The notes beneath the pieces are model-generated. The model did not search any database. It was not told where the DNA came from and saw only the letters and a list, made by a program, of their open reading frames with translations. Shown piece by piece: positions 43,164 through 54,777 of a DNA stretch of 64,000 bases. Each line of letters opens with the position of its first letter. Positions within the stretch are counted from its first letter, which is position 1. The translations under genes and the position numbers were made by a program. Source of the stretch: Kingdonia uniflora (Eukaryota > Streptophyta > Magnoliopsida > Ranunculales > Circaeasteraceae); assembly GCA_014058105.1 (NCBI GenBank), contig JACGCM010000428.1:806001-870000 (forward strand), read 5' to 3'.

Positions 43164-43950
43164 CTACATATCTGCGATTGTGGTATGTATAAAAACTTGG
43201 TTCACATCAAAGACTTAACCAAACAAGAGATAAGACAAAGGTCATACTAGTCTTCATCTTTTACAACTTGTTTGGATCATTACAGTAGGCTGGACCGAGG
43301 ATAATACTTGGTTCAGCTCAATCTCTACATCTCTGCTATTGCGGCAAGTATAAAAACTTGGTTCACATCAAAGACTCAACCAAACATGAGATAAGACAAA
43401 GGTCATACTAGTCTTTATCTTTTACAGCTTGTTTGGATCATTACAGTAGGCTGGATCGAGGATAACACTTGGTTCAGCTGAATCCCTACATCTCTGCGAT
43501 TGTGGCAAGTGTAAAAACTTGGTTCAGATCAATGACTCAGCCAAAACAAGAGATACGAAAAATGTCATACTAGTCTTCATCTTTTATAACTTATTTAGAT
43601 CATTACAGTAGGCTGAATCGAGGATAACACATGGTTTAGCTGAATCTTTACATCTCCGCGACTGTAGCAAGTATAAAAACTTGGTTCACATCAAAGACTC
43701 AGCCAGGCATAAGATAAGGCCAAGTTCATACTAGCTTTCATCTCTTTCAATATGCCTGTGACATTTCTATAGTTCAAATCAAGTTTCAACTTAGTTTTAC
43801 TCAACCCGTTTCTGTGATTAAAACGAATGTGAAAATTTTATTTTATATCAAAGACCCTGCCTGACACAAGATAAGGCAATGGTCATACTAGCTTTTATCT
43901 ATTATAATGTGTCTGCGACAATTCTATTTATTTTCAGGTCAAAATCATAC
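43164..43950. repeat. tandem repeat array of R9 (period about 161 bp, nearly 5 copies)
   Basis: CTACATCTCTGCGATTG-type starts at 43164, 43325, 43486 and 43648, with a decayed fifth near 43808. Each unit includes AAAAACTTGGTTCACATCAA and GTAGGCTGGATCGAGGATAA. It lies between pol and the end of antisense aORF1. Its sequence is unrelated to the R4 array. Confidence 0.9.
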
Positions 43951-43964
43951 TATAAAAGATTATT

Positions 43965-46900
43965 TTATGCTGATGGAGCATCAACAATGCTTTCCCCCAC
44001 ATCATCAAGAGGTCTATCTTTCAGTTCGCGGGTCACAGTAGCTCTACCTTGATCTATTGATTTAGCAGTTCGAGGGACCAGTTGGGTCTCCATGGCACCT
44101 AGACAGTTACCTCGATCCATCTTAGCTCCACAGGTGCATCCCTTATCTGACAGAGTTTTGAGCAAGGTATCTCATTCTGACTCAAGTCTTTTAACTTTCT
44201 CTGCAAGATATTCAATGATCACCCTTAATAGGCCAGATCGAGACATACTAGGTACTACCGCTAATACAAATCTCACCTTCAACCTCTTGAGGCGTACCTT
44301 TAGCCTAGCATAATTATCCTTCCATTCAATTATTTTAGCATCAACCCTATCATGATAAATGACATCCTCCTCCAACTTGGCAATGTACTTCGCTAACTCT
44401 GCTAGGTTCATGGCTTCTAAGTCTACTATATGAGTATGAAGTCTCCCAAGCTCAGCGTTCAACTTTTCCCTCGTCGGCAGCACTTTTAATAATTCTTCTT
44501 TCTTCTTCACCAGCAATTCATTTGCTTTGATCTCCCCCTCTAGAACTTTCTCCCTAATAAGAGCAGTATCCAGCTTATGCTGGCATTCCCTCAAATTTAC
44601 ATTTCTCTTCTGAAAGTACCGCTGAATTTGAGATACGTCACTTTCTAGCTCTCTAATCCGACCTGAGAGACTAACTACATCCCCTCGAACTAAAGGAGCC
44701 TAAACCTCAGTTCTACTTCCCCCAGAATGCTCTCTAGCCTCAGCTTTCTTAGCATGAGCAGTGGCTTGGTCCTTTTCGGCTTTCAGTCGAGCAACTCTCT
44801 CCTTTATGTCATCACACCTGCGCTGTATTTTTTGAAATTCCATATCCTTGGTGGGGAGAATTGTTTGCAAATGTTTAGCTGCAGCCTCCAAAGTCTATAA
44901 TTTTCTCGAGCTACCCTCAGTTCGTCATCCTTTTCGATATATTTTTGTCTCATTCTCTCCAGATCATTCCTACATCTTTGAAGATCAGATCGAAATCGTT
45001 CTTCTATTTGTTCCAGGGTCTAAATACGGTATTGAGCCGTCTCGGCCTGCTTACCCTTTGCAGCCAACGCGTCGACCTGACGTTGGAGATTCTCGGCACG
45101 TTCTGTGGCCTCGGATAGATTTTCTAATCCCTTTTTAATCTCAGAATATTTCTCCTCAACCTAAAGAGTTAGGTCGGAGACAGTCTGATTCAACTTTTCG
45201 AGTTTAAAATGTGCCTTTACGTATTGATCCTCTCTATTCTCAGTCGCCTCTTTCATCCTATCGAACTACTCCACAAATTCCCGATGGCGCATGAGTACAT
45301 TGTCCTCACGGGCACGAGATGAATCCAATTCAGCCTGGGAAATATAACAAGTTTTAATACAGTTCGATTCAGGAAAGCCTTAGAATATATACATACTATA
45401 TTACTAATAAGATTATGTATTTTCTAAACATCTATTTTCAAATATTTTTAAGTTAAAGGTTTGAAATCCTTTCTCAGATAAACACTTCATGAATCTGTTT
45501 TCAGCGTACAAGGTACATACTTTCGATATATTATTCCGTATTAATAGCGTTAGATTTTTTACCATTTGTATCAATCCTATTTACTAGTTAACTTAACATT
45601 GGTATAACCTGTAAGTCAAAAACCTATTCGGTTCTAACCTGCAGCTCCGCTTGTGCAGACAATAAGGCTTTAGAGGTCTCTTTTTAACTCGCAAATCTGA
45701 ACTCTAGGTCATTTATTCTGAGACTCATCTCTCTAAATACCTACATGACGTTTATAAACAAAGTCAATCAATAGAAGTTTCGTCCTCCAATACAATTTAA
45801 ACAACTTACACATATTTATACAATGTCTACCCTACCTTCTCACTCCCATCTTCTGGGAGCTCGACATCATCCCCTTGGTTGTCAAGTACTGTCTGGCGGG
45901 AGATACCATCCAGACCATCCACGACTCCCACCACTTCTGCCTCCTCATCTTCCACCTCAACATAAGTATCAGCCTTAAGGGCATCTACCTCCTCCTGAGA
46001 CTAACCCTTCAGCATCAAGTGACAGCCCAGTTTGTCACGCTCCTCCATCACCTCATCTAGATTGGCCTTTTCCTTGACCTGCAGTTGGTCGATCGCCACA
46101 TCGTGAGTGGCCTTCAGTTGCCTGACTTCCTTCATGGCTTCAGTCTAGGCTTGAGCTAAGTCTTTCTCCAGCTCGTTCTTCGCCTTCTTCAACTCAGATT
46201 TTCCTTCTTCAATACCGAGCCAAATCACCTTGACAAGACGAGCAACCTGCAAAAATTATACCGATCTCAGTTACTAGCTCGAAGTATATTAAACATTTCT
46301 TTCTGATAGTAAAATACTTACCATCTTGCTCGTGTCTTTCTCCCCGTGGAGAGCAGCCAACCTGGCCCTTTCCTCGACCTCCCTAAGGTCATCCACCACA
46401 GTAGGTCGTACCTCAGCGACCTTCTCCCCAGAGGATTTAACCCTCCTCCTTTTCTCTTTGGCGACCTCACCACTTTCTGTGGCGTCCGGGGCCGGCAAAG
46501 TCTTTGGCATCCGTTTCTTCAGAAAGACTTGAGCTACTTTGCTCAGCTTAATGGGTTTTGGCAGGGCCGAACTGCCAGTTCCAGGAGTCTTGGATGGATT
46601 TTCTTGACCATCCTCACCACTTGTTTGCCTTTTTCATTCATCGACCCCCGCCATCGACCTAGTAAACTAAGCCTTTCGAACCTTGTTCGACCTACTGTCA
46701 ACTCTCTTCTTTCAACTAAGGCCAAGTTCCCCCAAGAAGAGTTCAAGTTCAGTCTCCTCCTCCGTTACTTCGTCCAACAGGGATTCTTTCCTTTCCACTA
46801 TAGACTTCACACCTGCAATAACACATTTTACTATCAACTACAGTTGTCAACGAAGCATAACAATAATTCTATCTATGCATGTCTATACTTACTTTGCTTT

Positions 46901-47639
46901 ACAGATCTAAATTGAAGGTCCAAAGGTTCGTCATCATCTCTTTGAAGGAAATTACCCTTCACCCATATAATATTGTCATTCCAGGTTCAACCTGCTAAAT
47001 TCAGATCGAAAAAGCACGCCAAGTTACGCTCGCATAGAAATACGACCCCCCACTGGCCTTAAAATTTTTCACCCCGTAAAACTGCAGAATGTCCTCAGGG
47101 GTCATCCACCTCACACTTTCCTCCCTTTCCCACCATTCATTCAGATGGTCATACACAGTTATTACCTCCCACATGTTCCCGTTCATTTGAATAGGACATG
47201 CCCCAATTGCATTCATAATCCCCTTCGCCAAATTTGTGCGGGGGAGGCTCAACCCATACTCTAATTGAGATAGGTAATATAGAAATCCCCCCGAGAGGTC
47301 ACTCCGGACATCCCCATCAAAATACTCTGACGAGATCGATTCATCATTACCTCTATCTCATTTTTCTGCTTCCAAATCTGCCTACAGATAAAAATACTCT
47401 TCCCCCTCCACTACCGTACAACCCTTAAACTGCCTACCGGCAAACTCTATACATTTACCCCACTTCCCTCCTACAGCCGCCTTAGCTTTACAAAATTCTC
47501 AAAAGGCATCAGAACCCGGGGGATAAGATACCAACTAACCAGGGAAACCTAGGAATTATTCCAATCCTCCTCCCCCTTCGTTATCAGGCTCATTCGCCGG
47601 ACCAAAGGTCGAAACCTAATTAACAGACAACCTACCCAT
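43965..47639 (-). pseudogene. aORF1 of R9: antisense 'putative gypsy type transposon'-like gene with long coiled coil
   Basis: Runs from an ATG at about 47639 to a stop at 43965. The conserved domain is at 46950-47300: LGLSLPRTNLAKGIMNAIGA-like text, WMTPEDILQFYGVKNFKASGGSYFYAS, then FFDLNLAG and WNDNIIWVKGNF. A short intron follows (46813-46892). The rest, 44100-45350 and 46000-46800, is rich in Glu/Lys/Leu heptads (EKVLEGEIKANELLVKKKEELLK), a long predicted coiled coil, broken by probable further introns and stops. The C-terminus reads DDVGESIVDAPSA, acidic as in R5. Its function is not known to me. Confidence 0.75.
46813..46892 (-). other. conserved intron of R9 aORF1 (80 bp)
   Basis: Minus-strand donor CAAA|GTAAGTATAG and acceptor GTTATTGCAG|GTGTG. 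It occupies the same place after the conserved domain as the introns of R3 and R4. Confidence 0.6.
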
Positions 47640-47744
47640 ATTAAAAATAGATTCTACAAGAACTTTTTCGACCTACACAGACGCCTCTCACGCTCGACCT
47701 ACATACAGGTTATGGTATTTATCATTCTTCCATCTATCTATTCG

Positions 47745-47784
<40 letters not shown>

Positions 47785-48617
47785 CAACATATATCTCTGA
47801 ATAATAATTCACGTATAACACATCTTTAACTATAGAAAAATTAAAATATATTGCATATATCTTCACTAACCTTCAGTATCCGAATGGAAATCGACAGTAG
47901 AATCAAGTTTTCCCCTCACAACGCTATTGTACTGCCACTTACTAGATCCCAAATCTTTTGCCCTCTTTAACCATTTATCGCCTTCAGATAACTCTTTATC
48001 GACTCCCCTGATTTTTCATCTTTCTCTATGAGTGCTCTCTAAGTTTATTTTGATAAAACATTTTTTTGGAGACGAAGAAGAACTATTTATCCTTTCTCTC
48101 TTATGCGGCTGACATTTATTACTCCTTGCACGAACCGTCCTCGATCCAGAACCGAGGCGTCCTTTCTACTCTCCATGCTAGACGCCTTGTAACTTTTCGA
48201 TAAAACCACATTTCCATCATTACAACCCCCCTCATTTTTTAGCATATTTTTTCTCCTTATTTTAATATCTTTTCTTGACCTTCCCTCACTTATGATGACT
48301 TACACTGCATGATGTCAGAGCTCTATTTCCTTTTGCATACAAAACAAAACTAGAAGCTTTTGCATTTTCATATTTTTGTTTCTCAGTCCTTGTTCATCAT
48401 ACTTATAGTGATTAACGTCATTTTCAAAATTGTACAAATATTCAAATTTATTCAAAATGTTTGCAAGATAGTCTCAAAATAGATTTGCCCCTATAGAGGA
48501 TCCGATTGACTTATATTATTTATGTTACATTCACAGTATTTATGTTATTTATATGACACACTTTACACAACATCCATCACAACTTTGGCACACTTAAGCA
48601 ACCAACATCTAATCACA
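47640..48617. other. spacer between aORF1 and aORF2b in R9, with (TA)n
   Basis: Noncoding, AT-rich. A TA dinucleotide run with one interruption lies at about 47749-47782. The aORF1 promoter should be in this interval, but I cannot single out a TATA box. Confidence 0.45.
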
Positions 48618-48911
48618 TCATTCGTCGATCCTCATATCCTTAAATTCGATCTCTACTCCAACGATCAAACCTACCAACCTTTCTTGTTTTACCGAATAAC
48701 TCACGAATGCATGAAAAAATATTTCATAAAAATAATGAGCATACTCAAATTCTCTGCTCCTTATATCTAATCCTTCGAGCTGACATTCCCTCACTGGTAA
48801 CTCAGTATCGTAACCAAGTGAACCAAAGATCCTCCCCCGCACTTCAGCAGCTTTTATAGCCAATTATCCTTCTGCGGCATGACGAATCCTTTGAGATCGA
48901 GTCTGTACCAT
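48618..48911 (-). pseudogene. aORF2b of R9: second small antisense gene (one stop)
   Basis: Starts MVQTRSQRIRHAAEG, has one in-frame TAA, then reads LAIKAAEVRGRIFGSLGYDTEL and FEYAHYFYEIFFHAF, ending FKDMRIDE. The layout (Arg-rich start, aromatic YA-Y block in the middle, acidic end) and the position between aORF1 and aORF2a match aORF2b of R4, though direct sequence similarity is weak. No domain is recognised. Confidence 0.45.
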
Positions 48912-48934
48912 CCTAACCTTCCCCCGTATTTTCC

Positions 48935-48966
48935 TTTTATAAATCGTATTACCCATATTTATAAAT
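48935..48966 (-). promoter_or_regulatory. TATA boxes of aORF2b in R9
   Basis: Two minus-strand candidates, TTATAAATATGG (about 48954-48965) and TTTATAAAAGG (about 48934-48944). The first is nearly identical to the box in front of aORF2a in R1. Confidence 0.5.
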
Positions 48967-49841
48967 TTATCAATCACTTCCCCTTTTAACGTGGTTTATA
49001 CCTAGTATCTATGAATAAAATGCCTAAAATCTTGGAGTAAATTATTTGAACTTATCTCCCCAGCCAAACCTACACTAATTACCATTTCGACCTCATGCGG
49101 CGAATAGTTGTTCCTTTATCGACCTATAATAGTTCGAATTTCCAATTTTGTATTTCCTATAATTTTTATCCCTGACCTGTTAAACATAAATCAATTATAT
49201 CAGCACGACATTGACAACACATATCCATCTCAGTTCGAACAACATTACGACAATGTTTTATCCCCTAGCAACAGTTATTCAACTAACACCCAACACAATT
49301 CAGTTCGATTCAAGACATTTTTCTATACACAGTTTAGTAAATATCAACTTTTATTCATATCGAAGATATTACATACGATTTATAGATAACAAGTTTTCAC
49401 ACAGGAATACAACAAAATATTATCCATCCAGTACCAAACTCTAGGTACTTTATAGATAACAAGTTATCCCTATTTGTTAAAAGCTACAGGTCATTCAGGC
49501 AGGGCGAGGTATCATGTTTTCCAGTTCTTCTTACTTCAGCGACTTTTCACCTTAATGCAAAGAAGATAGTGGAACCAACAAAGATCTTCCCTCACATTGC
49601 TCGGTTGATGCCCAGTCAAACTCTAAGCGAGAACTATGCTAGAAGTAGACTCAGTGTTGGCACCCACAAAATAAGATGGAAGGACTTCTGAGCGCAAAAA
49701 TATGATGGAAATATGTCAGCAGGATCCCCCTACCCGCTCTCCACCTCCACTGCCATCGCCACCTCTTCTATAACCACTACCATCGAAGAGTTGGTAGATA
49801 TGAAGATGTCCCAACCTTAGAATACATGGCGACATAAGAAA
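48967..49841. other. spacer between aORF2b and aORF2a in R9
   Basis: AT-rich, noncoding; 49110-49840 is homologous to the start of R2. No ORF is supported on either strand. Confidence 0.5.
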
Positions 49842-50129
49842 TCAACATATATACCCCACAGATACACCTTTCCTTCCATATAAATCCCTAACTTTGTCTT
49901 CCGTAAGGGTGCGGAGACAGGCCCAACGTTCTTCGCCTGTCAAGATGAAGACATAAAATCTTTACTTGTAGTAGAAATCTTCCACAGCTTCAACCGCTTC
50001 CTCTCTAGACAAACCTTGGTACGTCAGACGAACTGGGGATGGGATTGCCATTTCTAGGGAACGATTACCAAAGTACTTCAATTTCAAGCTCTGCGCTTCA
50101 GACGTGTATTGTTCCAAAGAATTGATCAA
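49842..50129 (-). pseudogene. aORF2a of R9: small antisense gene, start codon lost
   Basis: Close homologue of aORF2a in R2: LKLKYFGNRSLEM, then YQGLSREEAVEAVEDFYYK-stop-RFYVFILTGEERWACLRTL, ending VSVGYIC. The codon at the start position is TTG where R2 has ATG, and one in-frame stop splits the frame. A decayed TATA box (TTAAATAAATAGTAC) is at 50130-50145. Confidence 0.58.
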
Positions 50130-50365
50130 GGTACTATTTATTTAACCCCAACTTTATTATGTAGGTACATTTTCCCAAGCGTCATCATTTATTACGGATG
50201 AGACTATTCAATCACAACCGTCATATACATCTGCATCATCATTTAATAACCATCACTTCCCAATATCACGTAACTTCCACCAAGTCAAACACCATCATTA
50301 CCCCATTTCGAAATTACAACTTTTGACATATTCTTTCTCTACCAAAGCAACTCATGACTTCGGTT

Positions 50366-50378
50366 GCGAAGGGGAGAT
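50366..50378 (+). other. polypurine tract of R9
   Basis: GCGAAGGGGAGAT immediately before the 3' LTR, the plus-strand primer site. Confidence 0.7.
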
Positions 50379-50955
50379 TGCAGGGACTTATCTCTCGATC
50401 TCACTCATAATCGAGCTCACGCAATTCGATTTACATCCATCTCAGACTCACGCAATTTTAATACTTAACACTCCAGTCAAACATTCCAACAACCCCATGG
50501 ACTACTCAAGAATGTGGGTCAAGTTAAACCCAGAAAATGTTATTCAGTCAAAAACACCTATCTCCCACGAACTTGTCAGTTATTCAGTCAACCACCACTA
50601 GCCGCATCATTCGAAAAATGTATTCTAGCGCGATGAAGAGTTGTGGAGAAGCCTATAAAAAGGAAAAGTTCCAGAAGAGACAGGGACTAGGAAAATTACT
50701 TAAACTTCTTATTTACGAGATCAAAAGCATATCTATATTCAAGAGATCACTTATAATAAAGATATCCACTTCAAGTAATAAAGATACTTTTACAAAAATC
50801 TTCCATACGAGGTCGTAGTTTTTTACCTGTTCAGTGGTTTTCCACGTTAAAAACACTTGTCTTCGATTCTTGTTTTACAGTAGAGTATTGTTACAGGTTC
50901 ATTGGTGTGATAGCTAATTCCTAGATATATCGAGCTATAGATTTTGGCCATTACA
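50379..50955 (+). repeat. 3' LTR of R9
   Basis: TGCAGGGACTTA to GGCCATTACA, 577 bp, followed by ATAAT. Confidence 0.93.
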
Positions 50956-50978
50956 ATAATAGCTGTGTAACGTTCTTC
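50956..50978 (-). other. R8 3' LTR stub and deletion junction
   Basis: ATAATAGCTGTGTAACG (17 bp) matches the R8 LTR at 54619-54635 (AAAATGGTTGCGTAACG). It is followed by TTCTTC, also in that LTR six bases further on, and then by RNase H coding sequence. The junction therefore deletes RNase H through LTR U3, possibly using TTCTTC microhomology. Confidence 0.78.
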
Positions 50979-51960
50979 ACCTTTGATGGAGGTACTCATT
51001 ATGGGAAATTTTCCCAAATAATTCTTAAAATCCTAAAATGTTGTATCACACTTGTTATTTTACCCGATCTCAGGATTATTTTTAGTCTTTCATTCTTGGA
51101 GTCCCTTAAAGTAGTATGTTAAATAACTATCTACACCGATCTGATGATTTTGATTCAAACTGGTTAATTGCTACAATTTTACCATATAATTTTTGTACGT
51201 CTTTATTTATTTTCGGTGAAGACATCAACAACAGAGCTCGAATACGATTGGGGTCCGCTTTGATCTCCTTTTTACTGATTAAATTCCCCAAAAACTTTCT
51301 CGATTGGATTCCGTACTGACATTTATCAGAGTTGTGTTTTATCCTGTACGACCGAAGAATTTTAAAAGATGTATGAAAGTCTTCAAGGTGATCTTCTTTC
51401 TTAAGACTCTTACATAGCATATCATCGATATAGACTTCCATTATTTTCTCGAGATGATTTTTAAACATCTAGGTCATCAATCTTTGATAAGTAGCTCCAA
51501 CATTTTTAAGTCCAAAAGGTATGACTTTATAGAAATATAATTCGTATTTTTTGATAAAAGCTATTTTCTCCTGATCATCAGGCAATAGTATTATCTGATT
51601 ATATCCTGATACAACTTCTATTATTGATAGAAGCTGATTTCCTGTGATTGAATCTAGTAAATGATTGATTATAGGAAAAGGAAAACTATTTTTCGGAGTA
51701 TATTTATTTAGCTTAGTGAAATCCATACAAACTTTGATCTTATCATTTTTCTTTGGAACTATTACAATATTTGAGATCCAGTCGGGGTAATTTGGCTTTC
51801 TAATGAACCCAATTTCAATAAGTTTGTTGATTTCCTTATTAACTTCTTCCTGGAGTATTGGTGCTAACGTTCTCTATTTTTGTTTGATCGTAATAGGTTT
51901 ATCTTTCAAACAGAGTTTATGGTAGGCTAAAGTAGGATTGACGCCTGTCACCTCTTAAAA
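50979..51960 (-). pseudogene. reverse transcriptase of R8 pol
   Basis: Blocks from the right: the FTKLNKYTPKNSFPFPIINHLL start (51726), GYNQIILLPDDQEKIAFIKK, FYKVIPFGLKNVGATYQRLMT, one TAG, then KIMEVYIDDMLCKSLKKEDH with YIDD intact (about 51415-51440), and the thumb FLGNLISKKEIKADPNRI to KLYGKIVAINQF. It ends at IMSTSIKGEE, the RNase H entry, where the deletion starts. Apart from the TAG the 51127-51726 stretch is open, so it is relatively young. Confidence 0.88.
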
Positions 51961-52640
51961 CGTCCATGCGAACACATCGTTATTTTCCTTTAAAAATTAG
52001 ACAAAGGCATCACGTTCTGTGATTTCTATGGTTGATGGTTGGTTCTCTGTAGGTTTAGTGTTTGGTAATTGCTATGCTTCAAACTCCTCAGAAGGTTTCA
52101 TCACGATAGTCATGATAATTTTGTAAGCTCGAGCTAACTTTTGAATGCCTTTGATTTTGTATATTCTTTAATTACAGTCAAATGGCAACGCCAAAAGATA
52201 AGTCGAGGGAATGGCCTTCATATTGTGTAGCGAGCATCGTTCCATGATTCCCAAAAATCACAATTTTTGCATTCATCACATAAAATATTATGTCTATTAT
52301 CGTTGGTCATGCTGTGATAAGAAGTATGATTTTACCTACTCGTTCTTCTTTTGACCTAATAAAGCCACTAATGTCTATATCACTAGCTTCGACTTGATCT
52401 GCTAAGCCCATTTGATCGATTGTACTTTAAAAAAGTACTTTAATACCGCCCCTAGTATCCACCATCATCGTGTGTATTATTATATTCCTCATTTTTAACA
52501 TAACAATGAATGCGTTAGGATAAGCGAACTTGACATAGTTGACGTCACAATCTTTGAAGGAGATCCCCGTTCTCCTGTTACAAGACTCTGAAAGCAATCG
52601 ATCTTCCTTTTCAACTATTAAAAGATCATGACATTAAATG
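51961..52640 (-). pseudogene. protease region of R8
   Basis: The active-site loop reads MMVDTRGGIKVLF at about 52430-52480, where D-T-G is now D-T-R. The preceding GISFKDCDVNYVKFAYPNAFIVMLK matches the R3 linker (HISFEDCDTSYVKYPHDDQLVIMLK). It is degraded downstream. Confidence 0.68.
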
Positions 52641-54250
52641 AGTTGACGTCTTATGAATTTGACTAATCTATTTATTTTATGGGTCTCGATAAAGTGGCCA
52701 TGATAAAGATGGCAGAAGTATTTCTCCTCTGTCCCTTCCCTGATCTGAACGACTTTATTATCAAGTTTATGGCTTTCATTCTTATAGCTCTCCAAATCGA
52801 CTATGTATTCATGCAATCTTCCGCCCTTAATTATGTACTCCATGAGTCTTTGTAGAGCATAACGTTGTTCGATATCATGATATCTGACCTTGTAGTGTTT
52901 ACAGTATGGCTTGCCCTCAATGGTTTGGAGGGGTTGGGTATTTATGAAGAACTTGTCTTTATGAAGTATGGGGTATATATCAACCAGCTTAACAGTTAAT
53001 CTTGGAAGACAAGGCTTTGGAAGGTCGCTTCCCTTTTGAGGCTAATCTACATCTGATTTTGTTCGCTTTCTGTCCCCTGAAGTATCTATAGTGCGCTTGA
53101 ATTCTCATTAAATATTTTGTCCTTTTGTTGTCAGGATTAATTTTAGTGGCTTCTATTTTTCGGACATCATTCTCTTGAGATTGATATTACTGTTCACCTT
53201 TTAAATCATATCTTCTAGAGTCATTGGTTTGTTCAAGATGAGATGCACCTTAATTTGCTCGGCTTTCTATGAGCAGAGCATTTGTAAAGGTCAAAACTGG
53301 AATTTTCGGGTTAAGACTATCCACCCTCCTTGCTAGATCCATAAAATTATTGGTGAACACTTCAAGCTTTTCCCCCAACATTTGTTTAAGACAGAAAAGG
53401 GAGTAAAGATTCCCCTCTTTGTTCCTGTTGTGTAAATAGTTTTTGACAAAAAGTTCTCACAACTGTTCGAAAGAATGAATTGATCATTCTTTCGGCGAAT
53501 GCAACCATTGTTGCGGTTTACCCTGGAGACTGGTAGGGCATAGTCAGCACAAAATGTGGTTTGATGTTGAGTGTAAGCCAAAATAATCTTGGAACTCCTG
53601 GACGTGCTCGATGGGATTAGTCTCCTTGTACTTTTAAATTTTTGGCGTAAGAAAGCCGGACGGTACTTCACTATAAATATTGTGCAATTTGACTCTTCTG
53701 TAGTCTGCTGAAGATGTTCTTTCTTGCACGTATCTGGGCTTCAAAAAGCTTTTTAATGCGCTTGTCCATGTGTTCTGGAGTAACGAACTGTCGAGCTGTA
53801 ATTATGTGACGTTGGAGAGTTTGTATGTCTTCTAACTATCTGAGGTTAGTGAAGACTTTATTGACTTGTTGTTAAACAGCAGGTACCGGTATGATCTCGG
53901 GTCCATGCTAGTTTTGTTATGGTCAAATATCAACTCCCTAGCTAATGCCTCTTGAAGGTCTTAACCTATCTCGAGTTGAAATTCTTGACGTAGCTGGTTG
54001 CACCTCTATATTCTTTTGTGTCGTCATTTATCCTAAAGAATTTTTAGCGCCTCTCCTACTTCTGTCAATTGTTGCTCTCGAATCGTTCGCCTTTTTGTCT
54101 TTAAGTAAACTGTAGCATGTAATTCTGCCATTTGAATCACTCCTGTGTCGATTCCTTCTGTCTGTCTGATCAGAGGATTTTAACTAGGGCTTAACATTTT
54201 ACGAAGATGATAAGCACCTGTTGTATTCAAGAATCGGAGCTGATTTTGTC
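52641..54250 (-). pseudogene. gag of R8
   Basis: Broken gag. 52634-52843 gives the spacer (IIKGGRLHEYIVDLESY, typical of the Gag C-terminus); 53300-53700 has capsid-like phrases. It starts within about 80 bp of the primer site. There are many frameshifts and no clear zinc cluster. Confidence 0.55.
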
Positions 54251-54251
54251 A

Positions 54252-54271
54252 TTTCCCACAACGGCGCCAAA
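54252..54271 (-). other. primer-binding site of R8
   Basis: On the minus strand, TTTGGCGCCGTTGTGGGAAA abuts the 5' LTR. Confidence 0.72.
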
Positions 54272-54777
54272 TGTAAGAGCCTAAATTCGTATCTCGAACT
54301 TAGTTTCTCACACCAAAGATGAGCAGAACACCTATAGTAATAAATAACCACTAATACACATGAAATAGCATAAAATTCTTTGAATAGGTAGAAACCACGA
54401 CATCTTTCAAGGATTTAGAAATGATGATAGAATTTGATTAAGTAATTGCTTATTATAATAAGTATTTTGAGTAGTATTGCTTATATCTTCTTGATAGAAA
54501 AATCCTTCGTTAATCTGTTTTCTCTTGGTTCTATTTATAGGTCTCCTATTATGACCGCTTATCGACCACTATCTACCCTTAATGATGTACATTACAAAAT
54601 AGTTTTTGATGAGTCTCCAAAATGGTTGCGTAACGGCATGATTCTTCTTTTCTATAACGGTTTCTTTAATAACGTCGTGTGATAATGGAGTCAAACTATT
54701 TGTACTAAGGTCGATATCAAAGTTTTAGGAGGTCGAGATTAATGCTTGAGTTTGCTAGTGGGAATAAGTCCTTACAC
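54272..54777 (-). repeat. 5' LTR of R8
   Basis: TGTAAGAGCC to GTCCTTACA, 506 bp. The minus-strand TATA box CTATAAATAG is at 54531-54540. Confidence 0.92.

Larger units (their letters stand above)
38215..50955 (+). mobile_element. R9: complete 12.7-kb Tat-lineage element nested in R8
   Basis: Plus-oriented. LTRs at 38215-38792 and 50379-50955 differ at roughly 50 positions by eye, mostly transitions, and are flanked by ATAAT. Order: primer site, gag, protease remnant, RT, RNase H, second RNase H, partial integrase, 161-bp tandem array; then antisense aORF1, aORF2b and aORF2a; purine tract, LTR. Internal deletions removed the gag-protease junction and the integrase N-terminal half. R2 is a fragment of the same family. 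Confidence 0.93.
37873..54777 (-). mobile_element. R8: internally deleted Tat-like element nested in R6
   Basis: Minus-oriented and flanked by CTAGG at 37868-37872 and 54778-54782. It has the 5' LTR (54272-54777), primer site, gag, protease and RT up to the RNase H start; then it is fused directly to a 3' LTR lacking about 142 bp at its U3 end. R9 later inserted into that truncated 3' LTR. No integrase or accessory gene remains. Confidence 0.9.

Noticed and set aside
43164..43950. Array in R9 considered as a CRISPR or centromeric satellite
   Set aside because: Units are contiguous 161-bp repeats without spacers and confined to the 3' spacer of one retroelement.
46346..46915. 190-codon plus-strand ORF in R9
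   Set aside because: It overlaps the antisense aORF1 coiled-coil exon and the conserved intron, and it has Ser/Leu/Pro-rich shadow composition.
47749..47782. (TA)n run in R9 considered as a promoter cluster
   Set aside because: Simple-sequence repeat; TATA-like words occur only because of the dinucleotide run.
38215..50955. R9 considered as a product of recombination between two elements, since one flank is LTR and the other pol
   Set aside because: The right flank starts with 17 bp of R8 LTR and an exact ATAAT duplication, so a simple insertion into an already deleted R8 explains it.
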